Below are positions 17,719 through 26,217 of a DNA stretch of 64,000 nucleotides, piece by piece. A program made the position numbers and the translations under genes. Source of the stretch: Kitasatospora sp. NBC_00315 (GTDB taxonomy: Bacteria; Actinomycetota; Actinomycetes; Streptomycetales; Streptomycetaceae); assembly GCF_041435095.1 (NCBI RefSeq), contig NZ_CP108025.1:248001-312000 (forward strand), read 5' to 3'. Position 1 is the stretch's first letter. Each line of letters starts with the position of its first letter. The notes beneath the pieces were generated by a model. It did not search any database, was not told the DNA's origin, and saw only the letters and a list, made by a program, of their open reading frames with translations.

Positions 17719-20193
17719 TCAGCTGATCGTGAGTGTCCGCTGGGCGGCAAGGTCGCGGGAGGACCGGCCGGCGTGGACGGTGTAGAGGCCCGGGACGAGT
17801 GCCCAGGCACCGGACTGCCAGACGGACAGGTCCTCGGCGGGGACGGTGAAGCTCACCCGGGTGCTGGCCTTGGGTGCGAGCTGGAGCTTGCGGAACCCGA
17901 CCAGCCGGCGGGGCTCCGCGTTGGCGGCCGCCGGAAGAGCCGCGTAGAGCTGGACGACGCTCCAGCCGGTCCGGGCACCGGAGTTGGTCACGTTGACGGT
18001 GGCGGTGAGCAGCTTGGCGGAGGCGTCGTAGGAGGTGGTGAGGTCCCCCAGGGCGAAGGTGGTGTAGGAGAGGCCGTGCCCGAAGGGGAACAGGGGGCTC
18101 TGGCCGTTGCGGTCGTAGTAGCGGTACCCGACCGCGATGTCCTCGCTGTAGGCGACGGTGACGCCGTCGCCGGGGTAGGTCGCGGGGGTACTGCCGGGCC
18201 CCTGGGCGGGTGCGGCAGGGAAGGTGACCGGCAGGCGGCCTGCGGGGTCACTGTCGCCGAAGAGGACCGCGGCCAGGGCCGTCCCCATGGCCTGTCCTCC
18301 GTACCAGCTCTGCACCACGGCCGCGACGCTGCCGAGCCACGGCATGGCGACCGGGCCGTCGGTGTTGAGCACCACCACGGTGCGCGGATTGGCCGCGGCG
18401 ACGGCGGCGATCAGCTGGTTCTGGTCGCCGGGGAGGTCGAGGCCGCCGTGGTCCATGTCCTCGCCGGCGGTGCGGTTGGCGAGCACGACGACCGTGTCGG
18501 CGGCCCGCGCGGCGGCGACGGCCGCCGGGATCAGGGTATCCGGCTGCCAGCCGAGGGTGAGGCCGACCTGGCCGTACTGAGCCGTGGCGTTGGTGTAGAC
18601 GACCTCGATGTCGACGGTGCTGCCGGCGGTGAGGGTCGTCGTGCCCTGGAGGGGGTAGTCGAAGGGGCCCAGGAAGAATCGCCGCATGTGGCGGGTCCCG
18701 GAGACCACCGTGGTCCCGTTGACCGTGAGGCCGGCGGTGCCGGAGGGCAGCAGCGAGAAGCGGTGCAGGCCGGTGCTGGTCGGGGTGAGCCTGCCCGTGT
18801 AGCGCGCCGACCAGACCGGGGGCAGGCTTGCGAGCGGCGCCTGCGCGAAGTCGATGCCGGCGACGGTCTCCGTGACGACGGGGGTCCCGCTGGCCTGGGC
18901 TCCGGCGTAGTAGCTGACGGTCAGGCCGGCCGCACCGGCGGCCGTGCGGAGAACTCCGGAGGGCACGGGCGTGAGGGGGATGTCGCCGAGGCTGCCCTGG
19001 GTGTGGGTGACCGACGTGCTGCCCGCCCGGTTCCTGATGGCCTGGAGAGGTGTGGTCCACGAACCGGGGTCGACGTAGGTGGAGCCGGAGACACCGGTGA
19101 TGGCGTCGACACCCGCCGGGCCGATGACGGCGACTGACGCGGACCCGGCCAGCGGCAGGACGGAGTTGCGGTTCTGCAGTAGCACGGTGCCGTGGACGGC
19201 CAGGTCGTGGGCGAGATCCCGGTTCACCTGGGTGCTGACGTTCGCGGACGGGGTGGGAAGCGGGTTGTCGAACAGCCCGGCGGCGATCATGGTGGTCAGG
19301 ATCCGACGGGCCGCGTCGTCCAGACGTGCGGCGCTGATACCTGAAGTGAGGCTGCCGGCGGGAATCTGCACGGCGCCGGGACCCAGGCCCGCGAGGTCCA
19401 TACCGGCGCGGGCTGCGGCCACCTGGTCGTCCCCGGCCCAGAAGTCGGGAACCGTGTAGCCCTGGAGGCCGATGGTCGTCTTGAGGTCGGCGAACAGGGC
19501 GGCGTTCTGGACGGCGAAGGTGCCGTTGACCTTGGGGTACGACACCATCACCGAGGTGAGCGGCGTGGTGGCCACAACGCGGCGAACGGGCGCCTCGTAG
19601 ATCTCGTGGAGGGCCCGGTCGGAGGCCGTGACGTTGACGGAGGTGCGGTCGGTCTCCTGCGTGTAAGCGCCGAAGTGCTTCACCGTGGCCACCACGCCCT
19701 GCTGCTGCATCCGTGCTGTGAGGTTGGCGGCCAGCGTGCCGGCGAGGTACGGGTCCTCGCCCATTCCCTCGGCCTGACGGCCCGAGCGCCAGTGCCGGGC
19801 GATGTCGACAGTGGGGGCGAGCAGGTTGTTGTAGCCCTTCGCGCGGCCTTCGGCGCCCAGGGCCGCACCCAGGCTTCCGGCCCGTCCGGCGTCGAAGGTG
19901 GCGGCCTGGGCGACGGGCACGGGGAACGCCGTCACACCCGTCTCGCCACGCAGGCCCGCCGAGGCGTCGGCCATGGTCAGGGCCGGAATGCCCAGGGAGG
20001 CCAGAGCGGCGAAGTCGCAGCGGACGAGCGCCTCCTTCTGTGCCGGCGTCATCACGGCGAGGAGCTGGGCAGCGCGGCTCTGCGGGGTCGAGGCTGACGC
20101 GACGGCACCGCGACCGGACGCCGCGACCGCGGGCACCACGGTGGTGGCCAACGAGGTCAGGACGGCTGTGGTGAGGAACGTGCGACGGTTCAT
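17719..20193 (-). CDS. Tat-exported GH3 beta-glucosidase with PA14 insert
   Basis: 824 residues. The N-terminus is a twin-arginine signal (NRRTFLTTA, then a hydrophobic core ending VAASG). The GH3 N-domain contains GEDPYL (145-150), VKHFGAY (171-177) and the nucleophile region YTVPDFWAGDD (Asp250), where most homologues have SDW. A PA14 carbohydrate-binding module occupies roughly 424-550. The C-domain has TAGEDMDHGGLDLPG with Glu578 as candidate acid/base. A fibronectin-III-like domain closes the protein. It probably removes glucose or related sugars from plant or glycoside substrates outside the cell. Confidence 0.88.
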   Translation of the reverse strand: MNRRTFLTTAVLTSLATTVVPAVAASGRGAVASASTPQSRAAQLLAVMTPAQKEALVRCDFAALASLGIPALTMADASAGLRGETGVTAFPVPVAQAATFDAGRAGSLGAALGAEGRAKGYNNLLAPTVDIARHWRSGRQAEGMGEDPYLAGTLAANLTARMQQQGVVATVKHFGAYTQETDRTSVNVTASDRALHEIYEAPVRRVVATTPLTSVMVSYPKVNGTFAVQNAALFADLKTTIGLQGYTVPDFWAGDDQVAAARAGMDLAGLGPGAVQIPAGSLTSGISAARLDDAARRILTTMIAAGLFDNPLPTPSANVSTQVNRDLAHDLAVHGTVLLQNRNSVLPLAGSASVAVIGPAGVDAITGVSGSTYVDPGSWTTPLQAIRNRAGSTSVTHTQGSLGDIPLTPVPSGVLRTAAGAAGLTVSYYAGAQASGTPVVTETVAGIDFAQAPLASLPPVWSARYTGRLTPTSTGLHRFSLLPSGTAGLTVNGTTVVSGTRHMRRFFLGPFDYPLQGTTTLTAGSTVDIEVVYTNATAQYGQVGLTLGWQPDTLIPAAVAAARAADTVVVLANRTAGEDMDHGGLDLPGDQNQLIAAVAAANPRTVVVLNTDGPVAMPWLGSVAAVVQSWYGGQAMGTALAAVLFGDSDPAGRLPVTFPAAPAQGPGSTPATYPGDGVTVAYSEDIAVGYRYYDRNGQSPLFPFGHGLSYTTFALGDLTTSYDASAKLLTATVNVTNSGARTGWSVVQLYAALPAAANAEPRRLVGFRKLQLAPKASTRVSFTVPAEDLSVWQSGAWALVPGLYTVHAGRSSRDLAAQRTLTIS

Positions 20194-20284
20194 GGGACTC
20201 TCCAGTCGAGTCTAGTGCCGGCCGGTGGCACGGCATGTGGGGGGGCGTTCCGGAGATGTGGGGCAGCACGGGACGGCGGGGCAG

Positions 20285-20332
20285 TGCCATGGCAGGGCGA
20301 TGCCACGGCAGGGCCATGCCACGGCAGGGCGC
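20285..20332. repeat. Three tandem 16-bp units, each with a TGCCRYGGCA palindrome
   Basis: Units start at 20285, 20301 and 20317. Each reads TGCCAYGGCAGGGC plus two variable bases. The first ten bases form a perfect (TGCCATGGCA) or near-perfect palindrome. They lie 92-139 nt upstream of the GH3 start. This arrangement suits cooperative binding of a regulator, or simple tandem expansion. Confidence 0.7.
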
Positions 20333-20544
20333 CCATCGGGCACGGCGACGGTCTGCGGGCGCGAATCCACGCGGGCGATGACGCCGGGACGACAGGGACG
20401 GCGCGGCGGCGGGGACAGTGGGGCGTCGCCTCGTTCGGAGGGACGCCGGACTGAACGGCGACGGCCTTGGCGGGTGGGGGCAGGCGGCCGAGTGGTGGGG
20501 GCCGGCGCGCGGCAAACGGCAGAAGCCGTGCTCACGGCCGGATA

Positions 20545-20558
20545 ATGAATCGTTTCAT
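20545..20558. promoter_or_regulatory. LacI-type operator candidate
   Basis: The 14-mer ATGAATCGTTTCAT has ATGAA/TTCAT arms around a central CG-containing core. It resembles sites of LacI-family sugar regulators and is 352 nt upstream of the GH3 start. No LacI gene is in the window. Confidence 0.35.
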
Positions 20559-20586
20559 GCCATTCGGGAACCTAGGGTCTCCATAT

Positions 20587-20606
20587 CCGGAGGTCAAGAC
20601 CTCCGG
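20587..20606. promoter_or_regulatory. Perfect 20-bp palindrome
   Basis: CCGGAGGTC is followed by AA and then GACCTCCGG. The 9-nt arms are perfect. It lies between the divergent GH3 and gentisate transcription units. It could be an operator for either side, or a hairpin in a leader. Confidence 0.45.
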
Positions 20607-20729
20607 CATTACCTCGCATATTTCGATGGACCGCTCTCGAAGCATCAGCGACACGAATACCCGCGCCACCCGAGCGAATGAACCGTTCCAGACGCGAACC
20701 CCTCCACTCACCTGGAGACGACCGGGCCA

Positions 20730-20779
20730 TTGACCTCCAGGCCCCGCACCTCCTATCGTCCATGCATCAACGATTGATG
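20730..20779 (+). promoter_or_regulatory. Promoter of the gentisate operon with overlapping operator
   Basis: A -35 box TTGACC (20730-20735) and a -10 box TATCGT (20754-20759) are separated by 18 bp. Starting at the expected transcription start is the palindrome CATCAA-CGA-TTGATG (20765-20779). Its size and position fit a MarR-type operator, matching the MarR gene at the end of the operon. Confidence 0.55.
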
Positions 20780-20854
20780 TACTGATCATCTGCCTTGATG
20801 CGGATCCGTCGATCGTTCACCTTCCTCCACCCGCCTGCCCACCGAGGAGACCCC

Positions 20855-22072
20855 ATGCCCTCGTCCCTCCGGTCCTGCCAACTCGCCGTAGTGGGCGGAG
20901 GCATCGGCGGACTGGCCGCGGCTCTCGCGGCCGCCCGCGCCGGCCGCACCGTCACCCTCGTCGAGCGCGCCACCCGGTTCGGCGAGATCGGCGCCGGCCT
21001 GCAGCTGGCCCCGAACGCCTCGCTCGCCCTGGACGAGCTCGGCATCCTGGCCGACGTGCAGCGCACGGCCGTCACCCCGCCCCGGCTGGTCATGATGGAT
21101 GCCGTCAGCGGCGTCCAGATCACCGAACTCGACCTGCGCAGCGAGGCCTACCGGGAGCGCTTCCGCCATCCCTACCTCGTCACCCACCGCACGGACCTGC
21201 ATGCCGCGTTGCTCGCCGCCTGCCAGACCCACCCGCGGGTCACCCTGCACACCGGCCATACGGTGACCCGCGCCGAGCAGGACGACTCCGGCGTACGGCT
21301 GCACTTCGAGGAGACGTCCGAGGTGCTGACGGCGGGCGCAGTCGTGGCCGCCGACGGCCTCCGCTCCAGGCTGCGTCAGGCGCTCGTCGGCGACGAGGAT
21401 CCTGTCTGCTCCCGCTACGTCGCGTTCCGCGGGGCCCTGCCCGCCGAGCGGATGACGGGCCCCATGTCCCAGCACGCCGCGTCCGAAGCCGTGATGGTGT
21501 GGGCCGGCCCCCGGTCGCACCTGGTCCAGTACCCGGTCCGCCGAGGTGAGTTGTACAACCAGGTCGCGGTCTTCGAGAGCGACCACTACACGCCGGAATC
21601 CGACGACTGGGGCACCGAGGCCGAACTCGAGGAACGCTTCGCCGGCGCCTGCCGGGCAGTCCGCGACGCTCTGCCCCTGGTGTCACGCGAGCGGCGCTGG
21701 CCCCTGTACGACCGGCCGCCCCTCGACGCCTGGGTTCACGGGCGGATCGCGCTCCTCGGCGACGCGGCCCATCCCATGCTCCAGTACCTCGCCCAGGGCG
21801 CCTGCCAGGCCCTGGAGGACGCGACCGCCCTCGGCCGCGCCCTGGAGGAGTCGACCGACATCACGGACGCATTCGCCTCCTACGCCGGGCGGCGCCGTCG
21901 ACGCGCGGGCCTGATCCAGACCAACGCGCGTCGCTTCGGCGAGATCTGCCACCTGGAAGGCACGGCGGCCACCCTCCGCAACACCCTGCTCGGCAGCCGT
22001 TCGGCGGACGGCTTCGACGACATCTCCTGGGTGTGGACACCGACCGGCGGCACCGTCACAGCCGCAGCCTGA
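20855..22072 (+). CDS. 3-hydroxybenzoate 6-monooxygenase (salicylate-hydroxylase-like)
   Basis: 405 residues, a class A flavoprotein hydroxylase. FAD motifs are VVGGGIGGLAAALAAARAG near the N-terminus and GDAAHPMLQYLAQGACQALED near residue 300. Followed directly by gentisate dioxygenase and fumarylpyruvate hydrolase, it most likely hydroxylates 3-hydroxybenzoate to gentisate. Salicylate 5-hydroxylation is chemically possible but usually uses other enzymes. The ATG at 20855 has a GAGGAGA site; the longer open frame upstream lacks one. A 23-nt gap leads to the dioxygenase. Confidence 0.88.
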   Translation: MPSSLRSCQLAVVGGGIGGLAAALAAARAGRTVTLVERATRFGEIGAGLQLAPNASLALDELGILADVQRTAVTPPRLVMMDAVSGVQITELDLRSEAYRERFRHPYLVTHRTDLHAALLAACQTHPRVTLHTGHTVTRAEQDDSGVRLHFEETSEVLTAGAVVAADGLRSRLRQALVGDEDPVCSRYVAFRGALPAERMTGPMSQHAASEAVMVWAGPRSHLVQYPVRRGELYNQVAVFESDHYTPESDDWGTEAELEERFAGACRAVRDALPLVSRERRWPLYDRPPLDAWVHGRIALLGDAAHPMLQYLAQGACQALEDATALGRALEESTDITDAFASYAGRRRRRAGLIQTNARRFGEICHLEGTAATLRNTLLGSRSADGFDDISWVWTPTGGTVTAAA

Positions 22073-22095
22073 GGAACGACCGAACGGAGACAAGC

Positions 22096-23127
22096 ATGAC
22101 CGACGACGCCTACAAGGCGCTCGAAGACCTCGGCGCAGCCCCACTGTGGCGCTTCTACGGCAACCTCTTCCCTACCGAGCCCCGCAGCCGGGCCACCCCC
22201 CACCGGTGGAGCTGGCAGGAACTGCGCCCGCACCTGATGCACTTCGCGCGGACGCTCTCCCTCGACGAGGCCGAACGCCGAGTGCTCATGCTGGTCAACC
22301 CGGGCCTCACAGACCCGCCGGCCACCGTCAACACCCTCTACGCCGGGCTCCAGATCATCCTCCCCGGTGAGACCGCCCAGGCGCACCGGCACACCTCCAA
22401 CGCCTTCCGCTTCATCCTGGAGGGCAGCGGCGCCTGGACGACCGTCAACGGCGAACCGGTCCACATGGCCCCCGGTGACCTGCTCCTGACGCCCGGCTGG
22501 CACTGGCACGACCACACCCATCGGGGCGACGCCCCGATGATCTGGCTCGACGCCCTGGACTACCCCCTCGTCAACGCACTGGAGGCCGGCTTCTACGAGA
22601 AGTACCCGCAACGCCTGCAACCGGTCACCCGGCCGGACGACGCGGGCAGCCGGCAGTTCCTGCACGGCCGGCTCACCCCGGCCTGGCTGACCCCGGACGG
22701 CCCCAACTCGCCCGTGACCCGCTACACCTGGACCGAGACCGCCCGCGCCCTCGACGCCATCGCGGACACCGCCGAAGGCAGCGACGTCGACGGCATCGTG
22801 CTGGAGTACACCAACCCCTGGACCGGCGGCCCCGTCATGCCCACCATCGGCTGCCGGATCCACCGCCTGCGCCCCGGGTTCCAAGGAGCCGGCTCCCGCC
22901 ACACGGCATCCACCATCTTCAACGTGGTCCGCGGCGAAGGCGCCACCGTGGTCGACGGCGTACGGCTCGACTGGTCGAAGCACGACACCTTCGCCGTCCC
23001 CGGCTGGAGCTCGTACCGGCACATCAACACCGCCTCCCAGGACGCCGTCCTGTTCTCCTACAGCGACGAACCCGTCATGCGCTCCCTCGGCCTCTACCGC
23101 GCCGAGCCGGCCGACCCCGGCGCCTGA
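22096..23127 (+). CDS. Gentisate 1,2-dioxygenase
   Basis: 343 residues of the bicupin family. The first cupin has His97-x-His99 (QAHRHTSNAFRFILEG) and WHWHDHTHRG, the Fe(II) site. The second cupin (SRHTASTIFNVVRGEG) is also recognisable. It opens gentisate to maleylpyruvate. No maleylpyruvate isomerase gene lies beside it, so this pathway may hydrolyse maleylpyruvate directly, use a distant mycothiol-dependent isomerase, or depend on isomerase elsewhere. The start at 22096 has a CGGAGA site. Confidence 0.93.
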   Translation: MTDDAYKALEDLGAAPLWRFYGNLFPTEPRSRATPHRWSWQELRPHLMHFARTLSLDEAERRVLMLVNPGLTDPPATVNTLYAGLQIILPGETAQAHRHTSNAFRFILEGSGAWTTVNGEPVHMAPGDLLLTPGWHWHDHTHRGDAPMIWLDALDYPLVNALEAGFYEKYPQRLQPVTRPDDAGSRQFLHGRLTPAWLTPDGPNSPVTRYTWTETARALDAIADTAEGSDVDGIVLEYTNPWTGGPVMPTIGCRIHRLRPGFQGAGSRHTASTIFNVVRGEGATVVDGVRLDWSKHDTFAVPGWSSYRHINTASQDAVLFSYSDEPVMRSLGLYRAEPADPGA

Positions 23128-23163
23128 ACGACTCCTCGCCCAACCACCCAGCAAGGAACCCAC

Positions 23164-24045
23164 ATGCGCCTCGCCCTCTTCAACCACGGCAGACTCGGCA
23201 TCGTCGACGGCGACGACCTGGTCGACGTCACCGAACAGCTCGCCGGACCGGGGCCCTACGGACCCGCGGGCCCGCTGCACCGCCACATCGAGCAGTTGGC
23301 CGCAGGCACGGTCCGGCTGCCCGACCTCGCCTCCGGTCTGCGCACGCCCCTGTCCGGAGCGGCGCTCGAAGCCCCGCTCCCCCTGCCCGGGAAGATCATC
23401 GGAGCGCCCGTCAACTACCTCGACCACAAGGCCGAGATGGAGTACACCACCTCGGTCGCCGACCTCGGCGTCTTCCTCAAGGCCAACTCCTCGGTGATCG
23501 GGCCCGGAGAGAACATCCTCCTGCCCTACAGCGACAAGCGGACCGACCAGGAGGGCGAGCTGGGCGTCGTCATCGGACGCACCGCCTCCCACGTCAGCGC
23601 CGAGGAGGCCCTTCAGCACGTCTTCGGCTACACCTGCCTCCTGGACATCACCGTCCGCTCCGACGAGGACCGGTCCACCCGCAAGTCCTTCGACACCTTC
23701 ACCCCCATCGGCCCGTGGATCGTCACCGCCGACGAGATCCCCGAGCCCGACGCCCTGGACCTGCGCTGCGACGTGGGCGGCACGACCCGCCAGCGCACCA
23801 ACACCGCCGACCTCATCTTCGGCGTCCGCGAACTGATCGCCTACACCAGCTCGGTCATGACCCTGCACCCCGGCGACGTCATCGCCACCGGCACACCGGC
23901 CGGCGTCGGTCCGCTCAGCCACGGCGAGCGTGTCGTGGTCGACATCGAACGCATCGGGCGCCTGGAGGTCGGCGTGGACGGGTCCAACGCCATCCCCTAC
24001 GGACAGCGGCCCGGGCGACGCTCGGCGCCCGCCCCGTCGCACTGA
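23164..24045 (+). CDS. Fumarylpyruvate (acylpyruvate) hydrolase
   Basis: 293 residues of the FAH superfamily. The metal-binding glutamates are in QEGELGVVIG and the C-terminal loop ATGTPAGVGPLSHGE is classical. It hydrolyses fumaryl- or maleylpyruvate to pyruvate and a C4 diacid, the last gentisate step. AAGGAA precedes the ATG. The C-terminal 20 residues (from QRPGRR) are basic and disordered-looking, longer than typical. Confidence 0.9.
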   Translation: MRLALFNHGRLGIVDGDDLVDVTEQLAGPGPYGPAGPLHRHIEQLAAGTVRLPDLASGLRTPLSGAALEAPLPLPGKIIGAPVNYLDHKAEMEYTTSVADLGVFLKANSSVIGPGENILLPYSDKRTDQEGELGVVIGRTASHVSAEEALQHVFGYTCLLDITVRSDEDRSTRKSFDTFTPIGPWIVTADEIPEPDALDLRCDVGGTTRQRTNTADLIFGVRELIAYTSSVMTLHPGDVIATGTPAGVGPLSHGERVVVDIERIGRLEVGVDGSNAIPYGQRPGRRSAPAPSH

Positions 24046-24148
24046 CGCGTTGTACAGCTCTTCGAGATGGCGCCGTCGACTTGTGGAATCATGAACGGAA
24101 CCCGCCCGCGATCACGGCGGCGCCACCTCGGCAGCAGAGGACGAAGCA

Positions 24149-24616
24149 TTGGCACGCGCGCTCGACCTGGAGAACTACGTCGGGCATCTGATCCGCCGAG
24201 CAGAGCAGGTCCACACCGCACTCTGGGCCACCCACGTCTCAAGGGACGTCACCTCCCAGCAGTTCGCCGTCCTCAACACCCTGGCCCGAACCCCCGGCAT
24301 CGACCAGCGCACCCTGGCCTCCGCCACATCGCTGGACCGCTCGACGGTCAACCACATAGTCCGCCGGCTCACCGACCAGCACTACGTCACCCAGGTCCGG
24401 GACGAGGCCGACCGCCGGCGCACCCTGCTCGACCTCACGCCGGACGGTGACCGCCTCCTGAGCGGCCTCACTCCGGCCGCCGAACGTGTCAATGAGCAGC
24501 TCCTGGAGGCTCTGCCCTCTGCCGAGCGGGCGATGGCGGCCAGTGTCCTGCGGAAGATCGCCGGTATGGACAGCGACCTGTCGAACAGCCCGCGAGCGGA
24601 AGACGACGAGCGGTAG
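24149..24616 (+). CDS. MarR-family regulator of the gentisate operon
   Basis: 155 residues. The winged helix-turn-helix is clear: TSQQFAVLNTLARTPGIDQRTLA, SLDRSTVNHIVRRL and the wing DEADRRRTLLDLT. The start is TTG at 24149 with an AGAGGA site; there is no nearby ATG or GTG in frame. It lies 103 nt after the hydrolase gene on the same strand and probably represses the operon at the palindrome near 20765-20779, with gentisate or 3-hydroxybenzoate as ligand. Confidence 0.88.
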   Translation: MARALDLENYVGHLIRRAEQVHTALWATHVSRDVTSQQFAVLNTLARTPGIDQRTLASATSLDRSTVNHIVRRLTDQHYVTQVRDEADRRRTLLDLTPDGDRLLSGLTPAAERVNEQLLEALPSAERAMAASVLRKIAGMDSDLSNSPRAEDDER

Positions 24617-24965
24617 AGATCTGCTGCTGGTCGCCGTCGATCCGGCCGACCGCGGCGAATCTGCGGATTTGGTGGAAAGGCGCCGTCGAACGACGCCACT
24701 TCACTGAGGAACACCGGCCGGCGCTTGGACTCGACCCGGCGGCGGCCAGTTCACGGCCGAGCGCCTGCATCGCCATGCCCTGGAGCACGGTTCGTCCGGC
24801 CAGACCACGGTGTCGCCCTCGATGAAACCGACATTGGTGATCGAGCCCTCGGCGATCACAACCGCCCTGCCCCACCAGCAGCGCCTCGTGGTAACCCTCA
24901 TCCATCGCGACCTGGCGGTGGTAGGTCTGGGCGAAGCCCCGCTGTGCTTGATGTGTGCGACGGGC
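24617..24965 (-). pseudogene. Class IV aminotransferase, frameshifted C-terminal remnant
   Basis: Pieces in different minus-strand frames join into one familiar sequence: GFAQTYHRQVAMDEGYHEAL, then VIAEGSITNVGFIEGDTVVW, then QALGRELAAAG, then FLSEVASFDGAF and FAAVGRIDG. Together they match the second half of branched-chain/D-amino-acid class IV aminotransferases (EGSITN is the PLP-phosphate motif). At least four frameshifts are needed and the N-terminal half is missing. It directly abuts the MarR stop codon. Confidence 0.72.
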
Positions 24966-24994
24966 CGCCGAACAGACTGTCGATAGCTTGATCT

Positions 24995-25512
24995 TTAACC
25001 TCGCGCGGCGAGGTGGGCTTGGAGTGTGGGTTCGCGTTTGACCGTCTTGCCGACGTGGTGGCGGGGTGCCGGCTTGCGGTTCTTCGAACCCGGTGGCCGT
25101 CCGGGGCCGGGCCGGAAGGGTTTCGGCACTCGGGCCGGGTGGGGACCTTCGCGCGGATGTTGCGGAACCCGCGGCGGACCCAGGCCGGGGTCAACTTCGC
25201 TGTGGGCAGGGGGCGTTCCCAGGGGCGGCGCAGGTCGGCGGCCAGCGGGCGGGCCAGGCGGAGCTGGGTGTGGGCGACGATGACCAGCCAGGTCCACAGG
25301 TCGGCGGTGTCCGGCGCGCGGAACTGCGGTGCGGTCCAGCCGAGGGTGCCCTTGAGCAGGCGAAAGATGTGCTCGAGGTCGAATCTGCGTAGGAAGGTGC
25401 GCCAGATCCGGTCCAGGTGCGCGGTGTCGATGCCGGTGGCCGAGGACCACAGCCACAGCGGCTTCGCCTCGCGGCGCTCGCCGGGCAGGTACTCGACCTT
25501 GAGGCGGACCAC
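24995..25512 (-). pseudogene. Truncated, frameshifted transposase
   Basis: The minus strand encodes GERREAKPLWLWSS, FLRRFDLEHIFRLLKGTLGW and TWLVIVAHTQLRLARPLA. After a frameshift near 25130 it continues as GRPPGSKNRKPAPRHHVGKT and ends with AHLAARG and a stop at 24995. This is the C-terminal part of a DDE transposase type common in Streptomyces. Everything N-terminal of about LKVEYLPG is absent, and the sequence changes there to an XRE regulator on the other strand. It is inactive. Confidence 0.75.
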
Positions 25513-26217
25513 AGCGTGCTGGAAGCCCTCGCCCAGGCCCTGATGCTCGATGACACCGAGCGCATGTACCTGTACGACCTCGCCCGCGCCGCAGGACCGG
25601 CACCCGGCGCGCGGGCACGGCAGCGGGAGGTCCGACCGACGGTGCGGCCGAGCGTGGCCCGGATCGTCGAAGGAATGCCGGAGCTGCCGGCGTACGTGAT
25701 GAACAATCGCCTCGACACGCTGGCCGCCAACCCGCTCGGCCGGGCCCTGTACGCGCCGATGTACGACGACCCGACCTGCCGGGCGAACGTCGCCCGGTTC
25801 GCGTTCTTCAACCCCGCGGCCAGGCGGTTCTACCCCGACTGGGAGCGCATGGCCCGCTTCGCGGTGGGCGCGCTGCGCATCGAGGCGGGGAGGAACCCCT
25901 ACGACCGGGAAGTGTCGAACCTGGTCGGCGAACTGTCCACCCGCAGCGATGTCTTCCGCGTGATGTGGGGATCCCACGACGTGCATGTCTTCCGCCAGAG
26001 CACCAAACGCCTCAACCATCCGCTCGTCGGCCACCTGGAACTCGACCAGGAGACCATGAGCCTGCCGGACGGAAGCGGCCTGAGCGTGGTCGTCTACAGC
26101 GCGCCACCCGGAACCGCCACCGAAGACGGCTTGAAGCTGCTCGCCGGCTGGTCCGCCACGACCGGACAGGAGCGGGAAGAGCAATCCACGAGCGGACCGT
26201 CGACCCGGCAGCCCTGA
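25513..26217 (+). pseudogene. XRE-family regulator without its DNA-binding domain
   Basis: About 234 residues match the second part of MmyB-like XRE regulators: SVLEALAQALMLDDTERMYL, then the ligand-binding domain with MPELPAYVMNNRLDTLAANP and FNPAARRFYPDWERMA. The first 70 or so residues, with the helix-turn-helix, are replaced by the antisense transposase remnant. The frame happens to stay open into that remnant to 25417, so a chimeric product is possible but it could not bind DNA. A complete relative exists at 28650-29483. Confidence 0.75.

Noticed and set aside
17446..19137. Plus-strand open frame of over 560 codons opposite GH3
   Set aside because: Composition is Gly/Arg/Asp-rich with no domain; the minus strand has a complete GH3 protein with signal peptide and catalytic motifs.
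20285..20332. CRISPR-like array
   Set aside because: The units are only 16 bp, directly adjacent without spacers, and no cas gene is present.
21880..24042. Minus-strand open frame of 720 codons across the gentisate operon
   Set aside because: It is the antisense shadow of three well-recognised enzymes with good ribosome sites.
7771..24616. A natural-product biosynthetic cluster
   Set aside because: There is no polyketide, peptide or terpene synthase; every enzyme fits aromatic catabolism.
25417..25512. Start of the XRE frame inside the transposase remnant
   Set aside because: The first 32 codons are antisense transposase sequence without helix-turn-helix features, so I did not treat this as a real XRE N-terminus.
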